Of a DNA stretch of 64,000 nucleotides, positions 48,334 to 58,473 are shown piece by piece. The notes beneath the pieces are model-generated. The model saw only the letters and a list, made by a program, of their open reading frames with translations. It did no database searches and was not told the origin of the DNA. Within the stretch, counting starts at the first letter, position 1; each line of letters starts with the position of its first letter. Made by a program: the position numbers and the translations under genes. Source of the stretch: Candidatus Gastranaerophilales bacterium (GTDB taxonomy: Bacteria > Cyanobacteriota > Vampirovibrionia > Gastranaerophilales > Gastranaerophilaceae); NCBI GenBank assembly GCA_024695865.1, contig JAILHI010000027.1:1-64000 (forward strand), given 5' to 3'.

Positions 48334-50172
48334 ATGGCAAAGACAATTGGTATCGACTTAGGTACGACAAACTCGGTAGTTGCCGTTATGGAAGGCGGTA
48401 AACCTACCGTTATCGCAAACTCGGAAGGTTCAAGAACAACCCCGTCAATCGTAGGTTTTTCAAAAACAGGTGAAAAACTTGTAGGTCAACTTGCAAAACG
48501 TCAGGCTATTTTGAACCCCGATAAAACTATCGCTTCAATCAAAAGACACATGGGCGAAAATTACAAGAAAAATATCGACGGAAAAGATTATACCCCGCAG
48601 GAAATTTCTGCAATGATTTTGAGAAAATTGGCAGATGATGCTTCGGCATACCTCGGAGAAAAAGTTACATCAGCCGTAATCACGGTTCCTGCGTATTTTA
48701 ATGACGCACAACGTCAGGCAACAAAAGATGCAGGTAAAATCGCAGGTTTGGACGTTCTCCGTATCGTTAACGAACCTACGGCTGCCGCTTTGGCTTACGG
48801 TCTTGAAAAAGATAAACCCGAAAAAGTTTTGGTCTTCGACTTAGGTGGTGGTACTTTCGATGTATCTATCCTTGAAATCGGTGACGGTGTTCACGAAGTT
48901 CTTTCAACATCAGGTGATACTCACTTAGGTGGTGATGACTTTGACCAAAAAATCATGGATTGGCTGGCTGAAGAATTTAAAAAAGCCGAAGGCATTGACC
49001 TCAAAGGTGACAAACAGGCTATGCAGCGTTTAAAAGAAGCCGCTGAAAAGGCAAAATGCGAATTGTCATCAGTTGTTGAAACAAACATTAACTTACCGTT
49101 TATCACGGCAGATGCAAATGGCCCGAAACACTTGGACGTTCAGTTAACAAGAGCAAAATTTGAAGATTTATCTCACGATTTGCTCGAAAGATGTAAAAAA
49201 CCTGTTGAACAGGCATTAAAAGATGCAGGACTTTCAAAGGGCGATATTAACGAAGTCGTTCTCGTCGGCGGTTCAACTCGTATCCCCGCAGTTCAGACTT
49301 TGGTAAAAGAATATACGGGTAAAGAACCTAACCAGACAGTTAACCCTGATGAAGTCGTTGCGGTCGGTGCTGCAATTCAGGCAGGTGTCCTCGCTGGTGA
49401 AGTTAAAGACATCGTCTTACTCGATGTTACTCCGTTGACTTTGGGTATTGAAACTTTGGGCGGCGTTTTGACTCCGTTGGTTCCCAGAAACACGACAATC
49501 CCTGTTTCAAAATCACAGGTCTTCTCAACTGCGGAAAATAACCAGACAGCCGTTGATATTCACGTTTGTCAGGGTGAAAGACCGATGGCAAAAGATAATA
49601 AATCACTCGGTATGTTCAGACTTGACGGTATCGCTCCCGCTATGAGAGGTATTCCTCAAATCGAAGTTACTTTTGATATTGATGCTAACGGTATTGTAAA
49701 TGTCAGCGCAAAAGATAAGGCAACAGGTAAAGAACAAAAAATCACAATTACAAATTCTTCTAACCTCAACGAAGCAGATATCGACAGAATGGTTAAAGAA
49801 GCAGAAGCAAATGCTGAAGAAGATAAAAAACATAAAGAAGAAGCAGAAATTAAAAACAATGCTAACAGCATGTTATCTTCCGCAGAAAGAATCGTTAAAG
49901 ATTTTGAAGGCAAGATTTCAGACAGCGACAAGGCAAAACTTGACGAACAAAAGAAAGCACTTGATGAAGCCTTGAAAGCAAATAAACCCGCCGACGAAAT
50001 CAAAAAATTGACGGAAGATTTACAGCAGACAATTTATGCAATATCGTCAGCAGCATACAGTCAGGTTCAGCAGGAAGAACAGGCTGCCCAAAATAATACA
50101 AACAATGACAGTGATAATTCTTCAAACAACTCTGACGATGATGTTATCGATGCGGAATATACAAAAGAATAG
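48334..50172 (+). CDS. dnaK: Chaperone DnaK (Hsp70)
   Basis: A 612-residue Hsp70. Blocks seen: [52 protein letters not shown], and [17 protein letters not shown]; the substrate domain ends in a charged/Asn-rich tail and [12 protein letters not shown]. It stands alone, with no grpE or dnaJ beside it and no CIRCE element (TTAGCACTC-N9-GAGTGCTAA) in the 194-nt upstream gap. GGAGATA serves as ribosome binding site. Confidence 0.97.
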   Translation: MAKTIGIDLGTTNSVVAVMEGGKPTVIANSEGSRTTPSIVGFSKTGEKLVGQLAKRQAILNPDKTIASIKRHMGENYKKNIDGKDYTPQEISAMILRKLADDASAYLGEKVTSAVITVPAYFNDAQRQATKDAGKIAGLDVLRIVNEPTAAALAYGLEKDKPEKVLVFDLGGGTFDVSILEIGDGVHEVLSTSGDTHLGGDDFDQKIMDWLAEEFKKAEGIDLKGDKQAMQRLKEAAEKAKCELSSVVETNINLPFITADANGPKHLDVQLTRAKFEDLSHDLLERCKKPVEQALKDAGLSKGDINEVVLVGGSTRIPAVQTLVKEYTGKEPNQTVNPDEVVAVGAAIQAGVLAGEVKDIVLLDVTPLTLGIETLGGVLTPLVPRNTTIPVSKSQVFSTAENNQTAVDIHVCQGERPMAKDNKSLGMFRLDGIAPAMRGIPQIEVTFDIDANGIVNVSAKDKATGKEQKITITNSSNLNEADIDRMVKEAEANAEEDKKHKEEAEIKNNANSMLSSAERIVKDFEGKISDSDKAKLDEQKKALDEALKANKPADEIKKLTEDLQQTIYAISSAAYSQVQQEEQAAQNNTNNDSDNSSNNSDDDVIDAEYTKE

Positions 50173-50196
50173 TATTTGAAAAAATATTATACAAAA

Positions 50197-50224
50197 AGAC
50201 ACGGCATACACCGTGTCTTTTTTT
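50197..50224 (+). terminator. Intrinsic terminator of dnaK
   Basis: AAGACACGG (50197-50205) and CCGTGTCTT (50211-50219) flank a short loop and are followed by a run of T. Confidence 0.9.
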
Positions 50225-50312
50225 GTTCCAGTTACTGCGGGTAAAACATTTTCAAAAATTCAGTTTTTTATGTAAAATATCAACATAATTAATTATCAAA
50301 AGGATTATCAAA

Positions 50313-51323
50313 ATGACAGAAAGTCTTGTGAGTAAGGAACAACCTGTAAATACCCGCTCAATGTGGGGCGATATTGCCAAAGGTATTGCAATTATTATGG
50401 TTGTTGCGGGGCACTCTTTTAATCCGGCGGGTGCCGTTTGTAAGGCCGTTTTTCTCGTTCACATGCCTGTGTTTTTCTTTATTGCGGGATATTTTATGAA
50501 TTTTGAAAAATATAAAGATAATTTTACAGGATTGTTAAAAAGCACCTATAACAGAATTTTTGTTCCTGCAATTTTTTCATTTATTCTGTTTTATAATATT
50601 TTTTCCAAGGACGATTTGTTAACCTTGTTATATGCGGTTGGAAAGCCTGTTGAACAATTCGGTATAAATCCGATTGGTTATTCAATGTGGTTTTTATTCT
50701 GTTTAATTGTTTTGAGAATAATTTTGTATGCTTTTTTGAAACTGACGGACAAATTTAAGACACCGATTGCTTTAAACATAATAATAACTTTAATTATTGT
50801 TCATTTTGCCGCCGCATATTCACAAATCCTGAAACTTCCCTGGAGCATCGATATTGCTCTGGTTGCTCTGTATATTGCCTATATCGGCTATTTGTTTAAA
50901 AAATATTTTGTTTTTCAAAAAAGAAAATTAGCGTTTTTGTTGATTCCCTTGGCAATTGTTTTTGGATATTTTGATTTTAAATATCTCGGACTCAGCATGA
51001 ATGAACGCTTTTATTCCGCATATCCTGTTATTTCCGTCAGTATTTCCGTCTTATTATGTGTTTTGATTTGTTATATGTCAATTTTTCTTGAAAAAATCAG
51101 CATTTTGAATAAACTGCTGGCGTATTTGGGAATAAACAGTCTGATAATTATGATTTTTCATTGCATAAGCAGCAGTTCTCATGGCGGAGTTATCTGTACT
51201 TTATGGCGATTGCTTATTTGTGTGCTGATAATTGAGGGTTTTGCCCTGATACCGCAACTGAAAAGTCTTTACGGCGCAAAATCGGTTTTTGAAGTTTTTA
51301 AACAACAAAAAGGTCAGACATAA
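50313..51323 (+). CDS. Acyltransferase 3 family membrane protein
   Basis: A 336-residue protein with about ten membrane helices. The opening WGDIAKGIAIIMVVAGHSFN carries the family His, and FLVHMPVFFFIAGYFM the second conserved block. Members O-acetylate or otherwise acylate cell-surface polysaccharides. Its stop codon lies within the loop of its own terminator. Confidence 0.85.
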   Translation: MTESLVSKEQPVNTRSMWGDIAKGIAIIMVVAGHSFNPAGAVCKAVFLVHMPVFFFIAGYFMNFEKYKDNFTGLLKSTYNRIFVPAIFSFILFYNIFSKDDLLTLLYAVGKPVEQFGINPIGYSMWFLFCLIVLRIILYAFLKLTDKFKTPIALNIIITLIIVHFAAAYSQILKLPWSIDIALVALYIAYIGYLFKKYFVFQKRKLAFLLIPLAIVFGYFDFKYLGLSMNERFYSAYPVISVSISVLLCVLICYMSIFLEKISILNKLLAYLGINSLIIMIFHCISSSSHGGVICTLWRLLICVLIIEGFALIPQLKSLYGAKSVFEVFKQQKGQT

Positions 51324-51335
51324 TCTGACCTTTTT
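51311..51335 (+). terminator. Intrinsic terminator of the acyltransferase gene
   Basis: AGGTCAGA (51311-51318) and TCTGACCT (51324-51331) form a perfect 8-bp stem with a T-run; the stop codon (51321-51323) is in the loop. Confidence 0.85.
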
Positions 51336-51361
51336 ATATGTTTTCAATACTGTTTTATGAA

Positions 51362-51559
51362 TTAAACCAGTTTAACCCACATAAAGAAACCTTTTTTGGC
51401 AAATGTAACATTGCCTTCTCTTGCAAGCCAGCCCAAAGCCATATTCAATTCTGCCGAAGTAAGTTTTAATTCTCTTTTGATACGGACGGATTTTGATTCT
51501 CCGTTTGCTTCAAGATACTTCCATATTTTACCTGCGTTGATACCGATATTTTCGTTCAT
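51362..51559 (-). CDS. Winged-helix protein (DUF2582-like)
   Basis: A 65-residue protein from the ATG at 51559, preceded by AAGGAG; the in-frame upstream ATG at 51595 has none. Pattern GINAGKIWKYLEANGESKSV, RELKLTSAELNMALGWLARE, then a beta wing (GNVTFAKKGFFMWVKL) fits DUF2582, a small winged-helix family of unknown role, often monocistronic. DNA binding is likely but not shown. Confidence 0.75.
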   Translation of the reverse strand: MNENIGINAGKIWKYLEANGESKSVRIKRELKLTSAELNMALGWLAREGNVTFAKKGFFMWVKLV

Positions 51560-51648
51560 AAAATCTCCTTGGTTATATTTTAAAAATTTTTTCAAATTCA
51601 GATATGTTCAGTATATAATATTTTCATAGAAGTTGTAAAGGGGGCTAT

Positions 51649-52152
51649 ATGGATAATATACTCAGAGGAAAAGCATGGAAATACGAAAATGACGTGGATA
51701 CAGACGTTATTATTCCTGCAAGATATCTGAATACATCAGAACCGTCAGAACTTGCGGAACATTGTATGGAAGATATAGATAAGACATTTGCAAAAGAAGT
51801 AAAAGCGGGCGACATAATGGTAGCAGGTGAAAATTTCGGTTGCGGCAGTTCAAGAGAACATGCTCCGATTGCAATTAAGGCATCGGGTATTTCCGTTATC
51901 ATTGCCAAAACTTTTGCAAGAATTTTCTTCAGAAACTCAATAAATATAGGACTTCCTATTTTGGAACATCCGACATTTTCTGATGAATGTTCAAAAGATG
52001 ACGTTGTTGAAGTTAATCTTGAAGCGGGAACGATAAAGAATGTTACTACGGGCAAAGAATATACCTGCAACAAATTCCCCGCAGAAATTCAGACACTTAT
52101 AAACGAAGGCGGTTTGGTTAATTATACCGCTAAAAAGTTAGGAGTAAGATAA
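51649..52152 (+). CDS. leuD: 3-isopropylmalate dehydratase small subunit
   Basis: A 167-residue protein: [40 protein letters not shown] and [17 protein letters not shown] are the aconitase-type small-subunit blocks. It works with LeuC to isomerise 2- to 3-isopropylmalate in leucine synthesis. AAGGGGG precedes the ATG. No leuC or leuA is nearby; the large subunit must be elsewhere. One-base overlap with leuB (TAATG). Confidence 0.95.
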   Translation: MDNILRGKAWKYENDVDTDVIIPARYLNTSEPSELAEHCMEDIDKTFAKEVKAGDIMVAGENFGCGSSREHAPIAIKASGISVIIAKTFARIFFRNSINIGLPILEHPTFSDECSKDDVVEVNLEAGTIKNVTTGKEYTCNKFPAEIQTLINEGGLVNYTAKKLGVR

Positions 52153-53225
52153 TGAAAGAATATAATATAGCACTTTTGGGCGGCGACGGAATAGGCCCTG
52201 AAGTTACCGATGAAGCCGTAAAGGTAATGCAGGCAATCGGCGGAAAATATGATATGAAATTCAATTTCACAAAGGCATTAATCGGCGGCTGTGCCTATGA
52301 AAAATACGGCGTACCGCTTCCCGATGAAACTCTTGAAATTGCAAGAAAATCAGATGCCGTTCTTTTGGGCGCCGTCGGTGATTGGAAATACGATACTCTG
52401 CCTCCTGCCGTAAGACCCGAAAAGGCTCTTTTGGGCATAAGAAAAGGTTTGAATTTGTTCGCTAATTTAAGACCTGCAACCGTTTTTGACGAACTGATTT
52501 CTTCATCAACATTAAAACCCGAAATCGTAAAGGGCGTTGATGTAATGATTGTTCGTGAATTGACGGGTGATGTTTATTTCGGCGAACCGAAAGGTGTTGA
52601 AGTTAAAGACGGCAAGAGAGTCGGCTACAATAATATGATTTATTGGGAAGACGAAGTCAGAAGAATTGCAAAAATTGCCTTTGAAACGGCTATGCTCAGA
52701 AACAAAAAACTTTGCTCGGTTGATAAGGCAAATGTTCTTGATGTTTCACGACTTTGGAGAGAAGTTGTTCTTGAAGTTGCAAAAGACTATCCCGAAGTTG
52801 AACTTTCGCATTTGTACGTTGATAATGCCGCAATGCAGTTAATCCGTGACCCGAAACAATTTGATGTTATCGTAACGGGTAACATTTTCGGTGATATTTT
52901 GTCGGACGAAGCATCAATGTTGACAGGTTCTTTGGGTATGCTTCCGAGTGCCTCGCTGAGTGATGACGGCCCCGGAATGTTTGAACCCATTCACGGTTCT
53001 GCTCCCGATATCAAGGGTCAAAATATTGCAAACCCGATTGCAACCATCTTGTCGGCGGGCATGCTGCTGAAATACGGTCTTAAAAACTCTCAGGCAAATA
53101 CTGATATTGAAAATGCCGTTAAAAAAGTTCTGAAAGACGGATACAGAACAAAAGATATAATGTCTGACGGAATGAAGGAAGTCGGAACAAAAGAAATGGG
53201 CGACCTGATTGTTAAGGCTTTATAG
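52152..53225 (+). CDS. leuB: 3-isopropylmalate dehydrogenase
   Basis: A 357-residue NAD-dependent enzyme. Blocks: [19 protein letters not shown], a VREL-type loop ([14 protein letters not shown]), [10 protein letters not shown], and the metal/nucleotide region [20 protein letters not shown] and [10 protein letters not shown]. It oxidatively decarboxylates 3-isopropylmalate. Translationally coupled to leuD. An intrinsic terminator follows. Confidence 0.96.
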   Translation: MKEYNIALLGGDGIGPEVTDEAVKVMQAIGGKYDMKFNFTKALIGGCAYEKYGVPLPDETLEIARKSDAVLLGAVGDWKYDTLPPAVRPEKALLGIRKGLNLFANLRPATVFDELISSSTLKPEIVKGVDVMIVRELTGDVYFGEPKGVEVKDGKRVGYNNMIYWEDEVRRIAKIAFETAMLRNKKLCSVDKANVLDVSRLWREVVLEVAKDYPEVELSHLYVDNAAMQLIRDPKQFDVIVTGNIFGDILSDEASMLTGSLGMLPSASLSDDGPGMFEPIHGSAPDIKGQNIANPIATILSAGMLLKYGLKNSQANTDIENAVKKVLKDGYRTKDIMSDGMKEVGTKEMGDLIVKAL

Positions 53226-53248
53226 ATATAATTTGATACAGTAATTTT

Positions 53249-53280
53249 AAGGTGTGAATTAATTTTCACACCTTATTTTT
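53249..53280 (+). terminator. Intrinsic terminator of leuDB
   Basis: AAGGTGTGAA (53249-53258) and TTCACACCTT (53265-53274) form a perfect 10-bp stem followed by A then T5. Confidence 0.88.
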
Positions 53281-53286
53281 TGCTAT

Positions 53287-53424
53287 CAAAAAAGCAGTGA
53301 TTACTCACTGCCCTTTGATTAAAACCCGTTCTTTTATATAATATTTCAATTTATTGAATATATTATATAAAAGAACAATTGGTTCTTCTGTGTTAATTTC
53401 CGAGGACATGGCGAAGCGCCGGCC
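53287..53424 (-). ncRNA. Candidate structured small RNA with own promoter and terminator
   Basis: In the leuB-slt gap the minus strand shows a complete RNA gene layout. A promoter-like TTGACG (53457-53452) and an AT-rich -10 (about 53434-53427) precede the region. A short hairpin (GGCG-CTT-CGCC, 53420-53410) comes first, then a near-perfect 49-nt palindrome (53328-53376, stem ~23 bp), then a textbook terminator (GCAGTGA 53311-53305 / TCACTGC 53300-53294 plus six U). No ORF of note. AAGAACCAATTGTTCTT (53384-53368) can pair alternatively with the long stem. I recognise no Rfam family (not 6S, SRP or tmRNA). Confidence 0.6.
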
Positions 53425-53496
53425 TTATATAATTATCATAAACCCTATATGCGTCAAAACAGGGGGTACATTTTGGCTGTTTTTTATAAATTTTAA

Positions 53497-55500
53497 TTAT
53501 TTTCCGTAAATTTTTTCGTAGTTATATCTGCTTCTGAAAACTTTCTTGATGTAATGTTTTGATTCGGGATAGGGGATTTTTTCAACAAATTCATCTGTAT
53601 CGAGGTTTTTATATTTTTCCCGCCACTGATTCATTGCGTTAAAACCGCCATTATATGCTCCGACGGCATACATAGGATTTTTGTCGGTTCTTTCCAGCAC
53701 AAAATCAATGTAGGCTGTGCCCAAAGTAATGTTGTATTGCGGGTTTTGAAGTTTTATATCCGTGGGCGGCTCCTCGCCGATTTTTTCTGCAACATTTACC
53801 GCCGTCGGCATCATTAACTGCATTAACCCAACCGCATTAGATGTGCTTCTTGCCTTTGGATTAAAATGGCTTTCTTCCCTCATCAGTGAAAGAACAAGAA
53901 AGGCATCAAGTTTTCTCATTTTTGCATTCTTATTGATATCTTCCGCATAATATATCGGAAATGCCAATTTCCAGACAGAATCATCATAAGGGATTTTTTC
54001 TTTGGTTTCCAGAATAAACTTGTTTGCAAAATAAACGGATTTTTGAATATTTCCCTTTTTGTATTCAATCCATGCCCTTATCGCCAAATTATCAAAAGGA
54101 ATTTCTTCCCAAATGGTTTCATCACCAAGTTCCAAAAACATTTTGACAGATTCGATATCTGTTTCGGAAACGGTTTTTATCGGAAAATCGGTTTTGTTTT
54201 TTTCGGGCAGCAAATTTTTGTTAAAAGACCATGATAACAACTGATTTGAACCGATTTTGGAAGCTCTGAACGCATAATATGAGGATGGATATTTTTCCTT
54301 TACTCTTGCAAAATATCCCTGCGCTTCCTCGCTTCGATGCTGCTTTAACAGGTACTTTCCAATCCAGAACAAAATCTGGGGTTCGTCAATTTTATCGGGA
54401 AACTTCTGCAAATATATTTCCCCCGTGCGAATTGCCGCATTATATTGTTTCTTATCCGCAAAATCAAAAAAGATATCCACAAGACATTCAGGTATGTACT
54501 CGCTTTTTGGGCATTGTTTAACGATATTTTTGTAGGCATTGATTTTTTCGTCCTGAGGCATATTCTGCGCTTTTTTGTATAAAAAATAATCGGGAATAAT
54601 CTTGCCCGCCCCCGTTTTTTGAGTATCTGTAAGAGCCTTTTGATAATCCTTTTGCATAGACAAATAAAAATCTATGAAACTTCTCAAATCGTCTCTGGCA
54701 ATTTTTTCGCAGTTTTTAGCCAAGCCGTCTTTTACAAGTTTTTTGAATTTGTCGTTATTGTTTTTGTAATATTCGGCAATTGCTTTGTAAGTCCAACTTT
54801 CAGCATCAGGAACATCTTTCAGAACGACAAGCGCCTCATCGTATTTTTGATTTGCAAGAAAAATTTTTGCAATAAGAACGGCTTCCTGCGGTGAGAGAAC
54901 CATGTTCATAGAATCAAAAGCGATGTTTATTGCATAGGTGCCCGTAGGCGCATTTTTAATGTAGGCAAGATAATATTTTTTTGCTGTCGTTATCATGTTT
55001 TTTTCAAGGGAAATTTTTCCCAGAAAATAATCGGCAGCCTGTCTGTAATCCTCTACCAAAGATTGTTTTTTAAGTTTCAAAAAAGCGTTAGCCGCTTTAT
55101 CGTATTCTTTGCTCATATAACAGGCTTTTGCGTAGGAATATTCCGCTTTTGCATAAAACGAATCTTCTTTTGACTTTTTTAAATAGGCTTCGTATTTATT
55201 CATTGCAACTGCCCAATCCGATAATTTTTCGGCGGCAATAGCCTGTTTTAAAACGGCGGCTTTGCTGAATTTTGAATAGTGTCTGATTTTTAAAAAAGCG
55301 GCATAAGCCTCCTGATAGTTTTTCTCTTTGTATAATTTTTCGGCAAGTTTGTATTGTTTTTTATTGTCAAAATTTGTAGAGTCGGTATAAAAAAGATATC
55401 CTCCAATACCTGATAACAGAATAATTACAACTATTATAACCGCAATTTTGATTTTTAAAGACACTTTTAAAACTCCATATCTGAAATTATAATAGTTCAA
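53497..55500 (-). CDS. slt: Soluble-lytic-transglycosylase-like protein with TPR-type repeats
   Basis: A 667-residue protein. One N-terminal anchor helix (IAVIIVVIILLSGIGGYLFY) is followed by ~450 residues of TPR-like helical pairs (KNYQEAYAAFLKIRHYSKFS, KEYDKAANAFLKLKKQ) and a C-terminal GH23 domain. Catalytic Glu543 lies in LMREESHFNPKA, with GLMQLMMPTA and AVGAYNGGFNAMNQW motifs. It cleaves peptidoglycan to 1,6-anhydro products in the periplasm. Layout equals Slt70. Confidence 0.9.
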   Translation of the reverse strand: MNYYNFRYGVLKVSLKIKIAVIIVVIILLSGIGGYLFYTDSTNFDNKKQYKLAEKLYKEKNYQEAYAAFLKIRHYSKFSKAAVLKQAIAAEKLSDWAVAMNKYEAYLKKSKEDSFYAKAEYSYAKACYMSKEYDKAANAFLKLKKQSLVEDYRQAADYFLGKISLEKNMITTAKKYYLAYIKNAPTGTYAINIAFDSMNMVLSPQEAVLIAKIFLANQKYDEALVVLKDVPDAESWTYKAIAEYYKNNNDKFKKLVKDGLAKNCEKIARDDLRSFIDFYLSMQKDYQKALTDTQKTGAGKIIPDYFLYKKAQNMPQDEKINAYKNIVKQCPKSEYIPECLVDIFFDFADKKQYNAAIRTGEIYLQKFPDKIDEPQILFWIGKYLLKQHRSEEAQGYFARVKEKYPSSYYAFRASKIGSNQLLSWSFNKNLLPEKNKTDFPIKTVSETDIESVKMFLELGDETIWEEIPFDNLAIRAWIEYKKGNIQKSVYFANKFILETKEKIPYDDSVWKLAFPIYYAEDINKNAKMRKLDAFLVLSLMREESHFNPKARSTSNAVGLMQLMMPTAVNVAEKIGEEPPTDIKLQNPQYNITLGTAYIDFVLERTDKNPMYAVGAYNGGFNAMNQWREKYKNLDTDEFVEKIPYPESKHYIKKVFRSRYNYEKIYGK

Positions 55501-55518
55501 AATTTTTTCGGCAAATTT

Positions 55519-56370
55519 TTAATATTCAATGTAGGCAGGAGAAGTCAATTTTACGGTTGCGGTTGTTCCCGCTTTAACGTAAGCCCTGTTACCCTTATGA
55601 AAAACGGCAATAAACGGTGCAACGACAGCATCACCTGCCAAAAATACCGCCCCCGGCAAATATGTTACGGGGGTAAGAATACACCCCGGAGATTTCCATA
55701 ATTTTTTTGTTACCTTTAATGATTTGTTATAAAAAGTCTGTGCAGGTCTCATGACCTTCTTTACCCCTGCCGTATAGCCGTTTGAGCCTTTTATATTGTT
55801 GAAAAGAATTTTTTTATGGTTTAATTCTACAATATTTCCCTCAAAATATGCCGTCTTTCCGTTATATTCAATATAATCCGCTTTAATCGCAACAAGACCG
55901 CCGTTGCCGAAGATTTGAGGGTTATGTGAATTAACCACGCTGCCATAAATTTTTGTTCCCGCAGGTATGGTTATTTGTTTTGTATAAACAGGCTCCTGTG
56001 TTGTAAAAGAAACGGTTGTACCTTTTTGCGTACTGCTTGAAACATTTGATTTGAATTTTACATGTAATTTTTTGCCCCTTGCGAGTTTTGTCGTTCTGAC
56101 ATTGACCTTTTGCGGTACGGACGGAAGATTTGTAACATTTTGCTTTGTTTGAGGTTTTTGTGAAACGGGAGCGTTAATCGTCGGCTTTGGATTATCCAAA
56201 AAGTTTTGAGATTCGATGGATTTCGGCGATGTTGAGGGCAGTTTCGGCAAAGAAGAACCCTCTGCGTTAAACTTCTTCTTTATGTATTCATCAACAGAAT
56301 CGTCAGCCTCTGCTGAATATACGGATAAACCGATAAAAAACAAAAATAATAAAATCAAAATTTTTCTCAT
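55519..56370 (-). CDS. Exported protein of unknown function
   Basis: A 283-residue protein with a clear Sec signal peptide (ILILLFLFFIGLSVYSAEA). A proline/serine-rich linker leads to a beta-rich domain (TTVSFTTQEPVYTKQITIPA, GTKIYGSVVNSHNPQIFGNG, AIKADYIEYNGKTAYFEGN). The GTKIYGSV and GGLVAIKADYI segments recall surface or conjugal-transfer TraB/TrbI-like beta domains but I cannot assign it. Next to slt, 18 nt apart, so probably co-transcribed; a cell-envelope role is likely. Confidence 0.6.
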   Translation of the reverse strand: MRKILILLFLFFIGLSVYSAEADDSVDEYIKKKFNAEGSSLPKLPSTSPKSIESQNFLDNPKPTINAPVSQKPQTKQNVTNLPSVPQKVNVRTTKLARGKKLHVKFKSNVSSSTQKGTTVSFTTQEPVYTKQITIPAGTKIYGSVVNSHNPQIFGNGGLVAIKADYIEYNGKTAYFEGNIVELNHKKILFNNIKGSNGYTAGVKKVMRPAQTFYNKSLKVTKKLWKSPGCILTPVTYLPGAVFLAGDAVVAPFIAVFHKGNRAYVKAGTTATVKLTSPAYIEY

Positions 56371-56433
56371 AAAAATATTTTAAATCATTTTTTATTTATT
56401 AAAAAATTATTTAAAGATTTTAACAAAAAGAAA

Positions 56434-56455
56434 AGGCGTGATTTGCATCACGCCT
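56434..56455 (-). terminator. Intrinsic terminator of the coiled-coil membrane protein gene
   Basis: AGGCGTGAT-TTGC-ATCACGCCT forms a perfect 9-bp stem; on the minus strand TTTTCTTTTTG follows. Confidence 0.85.
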
Positions 56456-56509
56456 GAACACACACATATTTTTAATAGAGAGAGATAGAGAGAAAATTTT
56501 GTTTATTGA

Positions 56510-57346
56510 TTAGTCAACATCAACGATTTCTTCAGCCTGCATATCTTCGAGGATTAATTTTGCTGCTTCTAAATCTGCACAAGCCTTTTTGTAAGAAGCG
56601 TTTGCTGTGATTAAGTTATGATTTGATTTTGCAGCTTCGTCCTGTCTTAAAGAATATGATTTGTTGAGAGATTCACTTTCTGCATTGTGAGCTTTCTTGT
56701 AGCTTTCAACTCTTTGGAAAGCCTGTTCTAATTTAGCCTGTTTTTCATCATAGTCAGCCTGAGCCTGTTCTAATCTTGCTGCTCTGAGTTCAACTGCTTT
56801 TTCTCTTTTTGCAACATCAGCCTGAGCCTTCTGCATAGGAGTCATTTTAGGTTCTTCTTTTACGTTGTCTGCTTTTTGAACTGTCTGAATAGGATTTGTT
56901 GCTTTATCATTTGCTGCGGGCTGTTTTTCTGCAGTTGTTTCAGGTTTTTGCTGAGCCTGCATCTGATTGAATTTGTTCAAAGCGCTTGCATTGTTGGTAA
57001 TAGAATCTGCAAGTTTTTCCATAAAGGACTGACCTTTGTTAGAGAAAAGGAATGCTCCTGCGGCAACCATAAACAATCCGGGGCAAAAACCGAAACAGAA
57101 ACCTACCATATACAACAGCGATGCACCTTTAATTGCTTCTTTTGCAATTGTTTTTGTATCATTTTGGAAGGAACAAGTATCCTGTTCGGGAGTTCTTTCA
57201 AGTTTATTATTGGGGTTTGTAGCAACTTTTTGTTCCGCAGTTGTTTTATTTTCTGCTTTTGCTGCTGCTTGAGCATCTTTAACGCTTGTAGCAAGTTTCA
57301 AAAAATTATTTCTTTGTGATTCTGCTGTAATTCCCAATGTTGCCAT
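56510..57346 (-). CDS. Membrane-hairpin, coiled-coil protein of unknown function
   Basis: A 278-residue protein. A helical N-terminus (TAESQRNNFLKLATSVKDAQ) and low-complexity linker precede one hydrophobic segment (LLYMVGFCFGFCPGLFMVAA, ~95-120). The C-terminal ~115 residues are a long Ala/Glu/Lys coiled coil (RLEQAQADYDEKQAKLEQAF). An AGGATTT-type ribosome binding site precedes the ATG. It shares the Q/A-rich, signal-less style of other host-specific proteins here. No family recognised. Confidence 0.55.
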   Translation of the reverse strand: MATLGITAESQRNNFLKLATSVKDAQAAAKAENKTTAEQKVATNPNNKLERTPEQDTCSFQNDTKTIAKEAIKGASLLYMVGFCFGFCPGLFMVAAGAFLFSNKGQSFMEKLADSITNNASALNKFNQMQAQQKPETTAEKQPAANDKATNPIQTVQKADNVKEEPKMTPMQKAQADVAKREKAVELRAARLEQAQADYDEKQAKLEQAFQRVESYKKAHNAESESLNKSYSLRQDEAAKSNHNLITANASYKKACADLEAAKLILEDMQAEEIVDVD

Positions 57347-57508
57347 AATTAAATCCTCTTCTCATCGTGTTCGTACTTTTATAAAGTATTTTGAAACCAT
57401 GAAATTGCCTAATTTTTGAGCAATTGTTAAGATATGTAAACAAACAATATATACAATTCGGTTAAACAAATATATCTTTAATATGTTATAATTTATCTTG
57501 AGGTTAAC

Positions 57509-58465
57509 GTGGCAAAAAGATACAAATGCGATTATATGAATAGCGGTATAAATTTTGAGCGCAACGGCGTTTATGTTTGCTGCAAAACGGCGCATAAAGG
57601 CGGCGGTATGCCCGTTCTTGCCGAAAGTTATGCTGACTTTGACTGGCAAAAAATCTTTGAATTAAAGAAAAAATGGCGGGAGCAGATTGAAGTCGGCAGG
57701 CCGCCCGAAAAATGTATCGGCTGCCCGCATATTGTTAAAGATGACGGCATTGTAAAAAAAGATGATTTTTCCATTTATTTTATCGACGTAAACTCGTTTG
57801 TAAACTGCAATAGCAAATGTGTTTACTGTGATTGCTGGTCAAACACTTTTTTTAAGGAAACATCGTTATTACCGAGATTTCAGGAATTGTTTAAAAAAGG
57901 TTTGTTAAAAAATTCAAGACATGGTTATATCCAGTTTGCAGGCGGAGAACCCGCATTAATGAAAGATTTTGAAACGATTGTTAATCTCTGCATAGATAAC
58001 GGCATTGAAAGATATATCGTTAATTCAAACGGCATAAAATATTCAAAAGGTATCGAACGTCTTTTGAACGAAACAAAGGTAAATCTTTGTGTTTCCATTG
58101 ATTCGGGTTGTGCGGAAACTTATGAAAAAATAAAACAGGTTCCATGCTTTGACAAAGTGGTAAACAATCTTGAACAGTATGCAAAAGCGCAAAAAGAGGG
58201 AAGAAGTCAGGTCTGGTCAAAGTTTATTATTATTCCCGATATCAATGACAACGAAGAAGAAGTTTTGAAATGGTATGAGTTATCTCTGAAAATCGGGATA
58301 AAAGCCCTTGTTCTCGACGTGGAAAGAGAATGGTTCAAGAAGCATGACCGAAAAATAACTCCGAAAATGGAAAAAATGATACAATTAATTCAAAACAAAT
58401 GCAAAGAAGATAATATTACTCTGACATATTATGAATCTTTGAAATGTCTGTACGGAATACATTGA
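57509..58465 (+). CDS. Radical SAM protein with N-terminal SPASM-like cysteines
   Basis: A 318-residue protein starting with GTG at 57509 (TGAGG ribosome binding site; TATAAT at 57487-57492). The radical SAM cluster motif CNSKCVYC lies near residue 110, later than usual, followed by FAGGEPAL, YIVNSNGIKY and NLCVSIDSG. The first ~85 residues (GVYVCCKTA ... PPEKCIGCPH) look like a SPASM auxiliary-cluster site, normally C-terminal. SPASM enzymes modify peptides or bear extra Fe-S clusters. The substrate is unknown. Confidence 0.75.
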   Translation: MAKRYKCDYMNSGINFERNGVYVCCKTAHKGGGMPVLAESYADFDWQKIFELKKKWREQIEVGRPPEKCIGCPHIVKDDGIVKKDDFSIYFIDVNSFVNCNSKCVYCDCWSNTFFKETSLLPRFQELFKKGLLKNSRHGYIQFAGGEPALMKDFETIVNLCIDNGIERYIVNSNGIKYSKGIERLLNETKVNLCVSIDSGCAETYEKIKQVPCFDKVVNNLEQYAKAQKEGRSQVWSKFIIIPDINDNEEEVLKWYELSLKIGIKALVLDVEREWFKKHDRKITPKMEKMIQLIQNKCKEDNITLTYYESLKCLYGIH

Positions 58466-58473
58466 GGTAAGTT

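Noticed and set aside
53328..53376. Long palindrome as a bidirectional terminator of leuB and slt
   Set aside because: leuB already has a perfect terminator at 53249-53280. The palindrome is AT-rich without an adjoining T-run in a useful place and sits inside the candidate small RNA.
53287..53424. Candidate RNA as 6S, SRP or tmRNA
   Set aside because: The ends do not pair as in 6S, no SRP tetraloop/GGAAG region is present, and there is no tRNA-like end or tag reading frame.
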